Assembly: GCA_013139755.1 (NCBI GenBank)
Contig: WTAG01000164.1
Coordinates: 1 to 7,863, forward strand
DNA: 7,863 nucleotides
Source: Methylomarinum sp.
GTDB taxonomy: Bacteria > Pseudomonadota > Gammaproteobacteria > Methylococcales > Methylomonadaceae
Direction: 5' to 3'
Shown here: in pieces, positions 6,595 to 7,863 of the stretch
Position numbering within the stretch: position 1 is the first letter of the stretch
How the letters are laid out: every line of letters starts with the position of its first letter
Made by a program: the position numbers and the translations under genes
The notes under the pieces: model-generated
Databases searched by the model: none
What the model was told of the DNA's origin: nothing
The model's input: the letters and a program-made list of their open reading frames with translations, nothing else

Positions 6595-7863
6595 CTAATT
6601 AGGCACCACGTCTAACATAAAATCCTTCATAGACAATATATTCTGTTTCAACTGTTTTTGATAAATCAATGCATAAGTTAAAACAGCAGACACATAAGCT
6701 CTGGTTTCTTTAAAAGGAATGGTTTCAATCCAAATATCAGCAGCCATAGAACCATCTTTGGGTAACCAGCGATTGACACGATGAGGGCCAGCATTATATG
6801 CAGCTGCCGCTAGCGCATAATGGCCATTAAACCTATTTAATAGCAGCTTATAATAATATGAGCCATATTTGAGATTTGTTGACGGGTTAAATAAATTATT
6901 TTTATTACCCAGCTTTTCTTTTAATTCCCTCGCAATTTGCTGTCCTGTTTTTGGCATTATTTGCATTAAACCTCTTGCTCCTACCGGGGATTGAGCATTT
7001 TTATTAAATGCACTTTCACGTCGAATTAATCCAAAAATAATGGCCGGGTTTAATGTCTGGCTTGCCGCGTTTTCATGTACTTGTTTTTTATAGGCTAAAG
7101 GGAACCGTAATGACCCGTCATCCCAATACTTAGCCTTAGCAATTGTAAAGATAGCCACCTGTTTCCAACCAAGCTCTTGCGCATATTTAGCCGCTACTAA
7201 TATTCTTTTCTTATCCAGTTTTTTTACTACATACCACCACTGTCGCCTAGCTTCAGTCGGTTTATTAACCGCAATTAATTCTGCGACCACTCGAAAATCC
7301 AGCTTACGTTTAAGCCTTTTTAGCATTTCAGGCGCGACTTGAACCGGAGTGTCTGACAATTGATAACTTCTATTTATTTTTTCGGCCGACAAATAACCAT
7401 AAAAACTTCTTTCTTTTGATAATTGCGTATAGATAAAGCTGGCCACTTTAGGTTGCGCAGTATTTTCAAAGGCTCTGGCTTGCCAATATTGCCATTTATC
7501 TTGCGCTTTAACCTCTTCACTTAATTTGGCAATGGATTGATCAACATGCAACCAGTTTTGCTCTCTTAAAGCCGTTCTTACGCGCCATTCTTTTGCTGCA
7601 TCATCCGGTTTAGTCAACTGACTCAGTCGCCGATAAGCCTGTTTATCTCGCCGATAAGCCAGAGACATCGCTAGCCGCTGCTCTATACGTTGCTCTGTCG
7701 TCTCATTTATTACAAAATCATTCTTCCTGGCATCCCAAATACTAATTGCTTTTGCAAGATTCTTTTTTGCCAAACGATCCACACCGTGTGCGAATATCTG
7801 GCCTGCCTGTGCCTGCTTTTTATTCAGTGTTTTAGAGTTATTAATTAACTGAGGTGATGAATG
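6595..7863 (-). CDS. slt: Soluble lytic murein transglycosylase (Slt70 type), 5' end beyond right edge
   Basis: Periplasmic exo-lytic transglycosylase that cleaves the MurNAc-GlcNAc bond of peptidoglycan and leaves 1,6-anhydro-MurNAc ends. The frame is open to the right edge: 422 residues are present, while E. coli Slt70 has about 645 including its signal peptide, so roughly the first third is missing. A GTG at 7782 could be read as a start but the frame continues 27 codons further. The visible part has a basic alpha-helical region (about 1-240, the U/linker superhelix type) and a C-terminal GH23 lysozyme-like domain. Catalytic Glu is E283 in IRRESAFN, followed by GARGLMQIMP (295-304), AAAAYNAGPHRVNRW (352-366) and IPFKETRAYV (382-391). 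All GH23 signatures are present. The stop is TAG at 6597-6595. No strong terminator separates it from fabA, so some read-through is possible. Confidence 0.92.
   Translation of the reverse strand, partial: HSSPQLINNSKTLNKKQAQAGQIFAHGVDRLAKKNLAKAISIWDARKNDFVINETTEQRIEQRLAMSLAYRRDKQAYRRLSQLTKPDDAAKEWRVRTALREQNWLHVDQSIAKLSEEVKAQDKWQYWQARAFENTAQPKVASFIYTQLSKERSFYGYLSAEKINRSYQLSDTPVQVAPEMLKRLKRKLDFRVVAELIAVNKPTEARRQWWYVVKKLDKKRILVAAKYAQELGWKQVAIFTIAKAKYWDDGSLRFPLAYKKQVHENAASQTLNPAIIFGLIRRESAFNKNAQSPVGARGLMQIMPKTGQQIARELKEKLGNKNNLFNPSTNLKYGSYYYKLLLNRFNGHYALAAAAYNAGPHRVNRWLPKDGSMAADIWIETIPFKETRAYVSAVLTYALIYQKQLKQNILSMKDFMLDVVPN

Noticed and set aside
6321..6602. Plus-strand open frame of 93 codons across the fabA 5' end and upstream gap
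   Set aside because: About half of it is antisense to the conserved FabA N-terminus, it covers the fabA promoter region, and its sequence shows no domain or hydrophobic pattern.
7780..7782. GTG as the start codon of the lytic transglycosylase
   Set aside because: The frame stays open for 27 more codons to the window edge, and the product would be far shorter than Slt70 and lack a signal peptide, so the true start lies outside.

Overview
The window looks like ordinary chromosomal DNA from an AT-rich gammaproteobacterium. The paired FabA/FabB route to unsaturated fatty acids, a TtcA-type tRNA thiolase and an Slt70-type lytic transglycosylase all support this, and FabA and FabB resemble the E. 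coli proteins along their whole length. A methylotroph or sulfur-oxidiser relative is possible but cannot be fixed by eye.

Left part (1-3695): a minus-strand lipoprotein with TPR repeats runs off the left edge. A 358-bp intergenic region follows, then a plus-strand cluster: galE, galU (21 bp later, with a good Shine-Dalgarno) and, 72 bp further on behind a perfect stem-loop, a 259-residue protein that reads as a divergent ketopantoate-reductase (ApbA/PanE) relative. GalU makes UDP-glucose and GalE interconverts it with UDP-galactose, so this part supplies nucleotide sugars for LPS, capsule or exopolysaccharide. The divergent TPR lipoprotein resembles those found beside exopolysaccharide loci.

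Right part (3713-7863): every gene is on the minus strand. In transcription order these are an slt-like lytic transglycosylase (5' end outside the window), fabA, fabB and ttcA. fabA has its own likely promoter and is tightly coupled to fabB: the fabB Shine-Dalgarno overlaps the fabA stop. Between fabB and ttcA lies a 70-bp imperfect palindrome with 30-nt arms, resembling a dispersed REP/MITE-like element.

I see no CRISPR array, tRNA or rRNA gene, transposase, phage gene or defence system. The items most worth a second look are the PanE-like protein with partly altered active-site positions, the long palindrome at 4612-4681, the galU-downstream hairpin, and a non-tyrosine gatekeeper position in GalE that may widen its substrate range.
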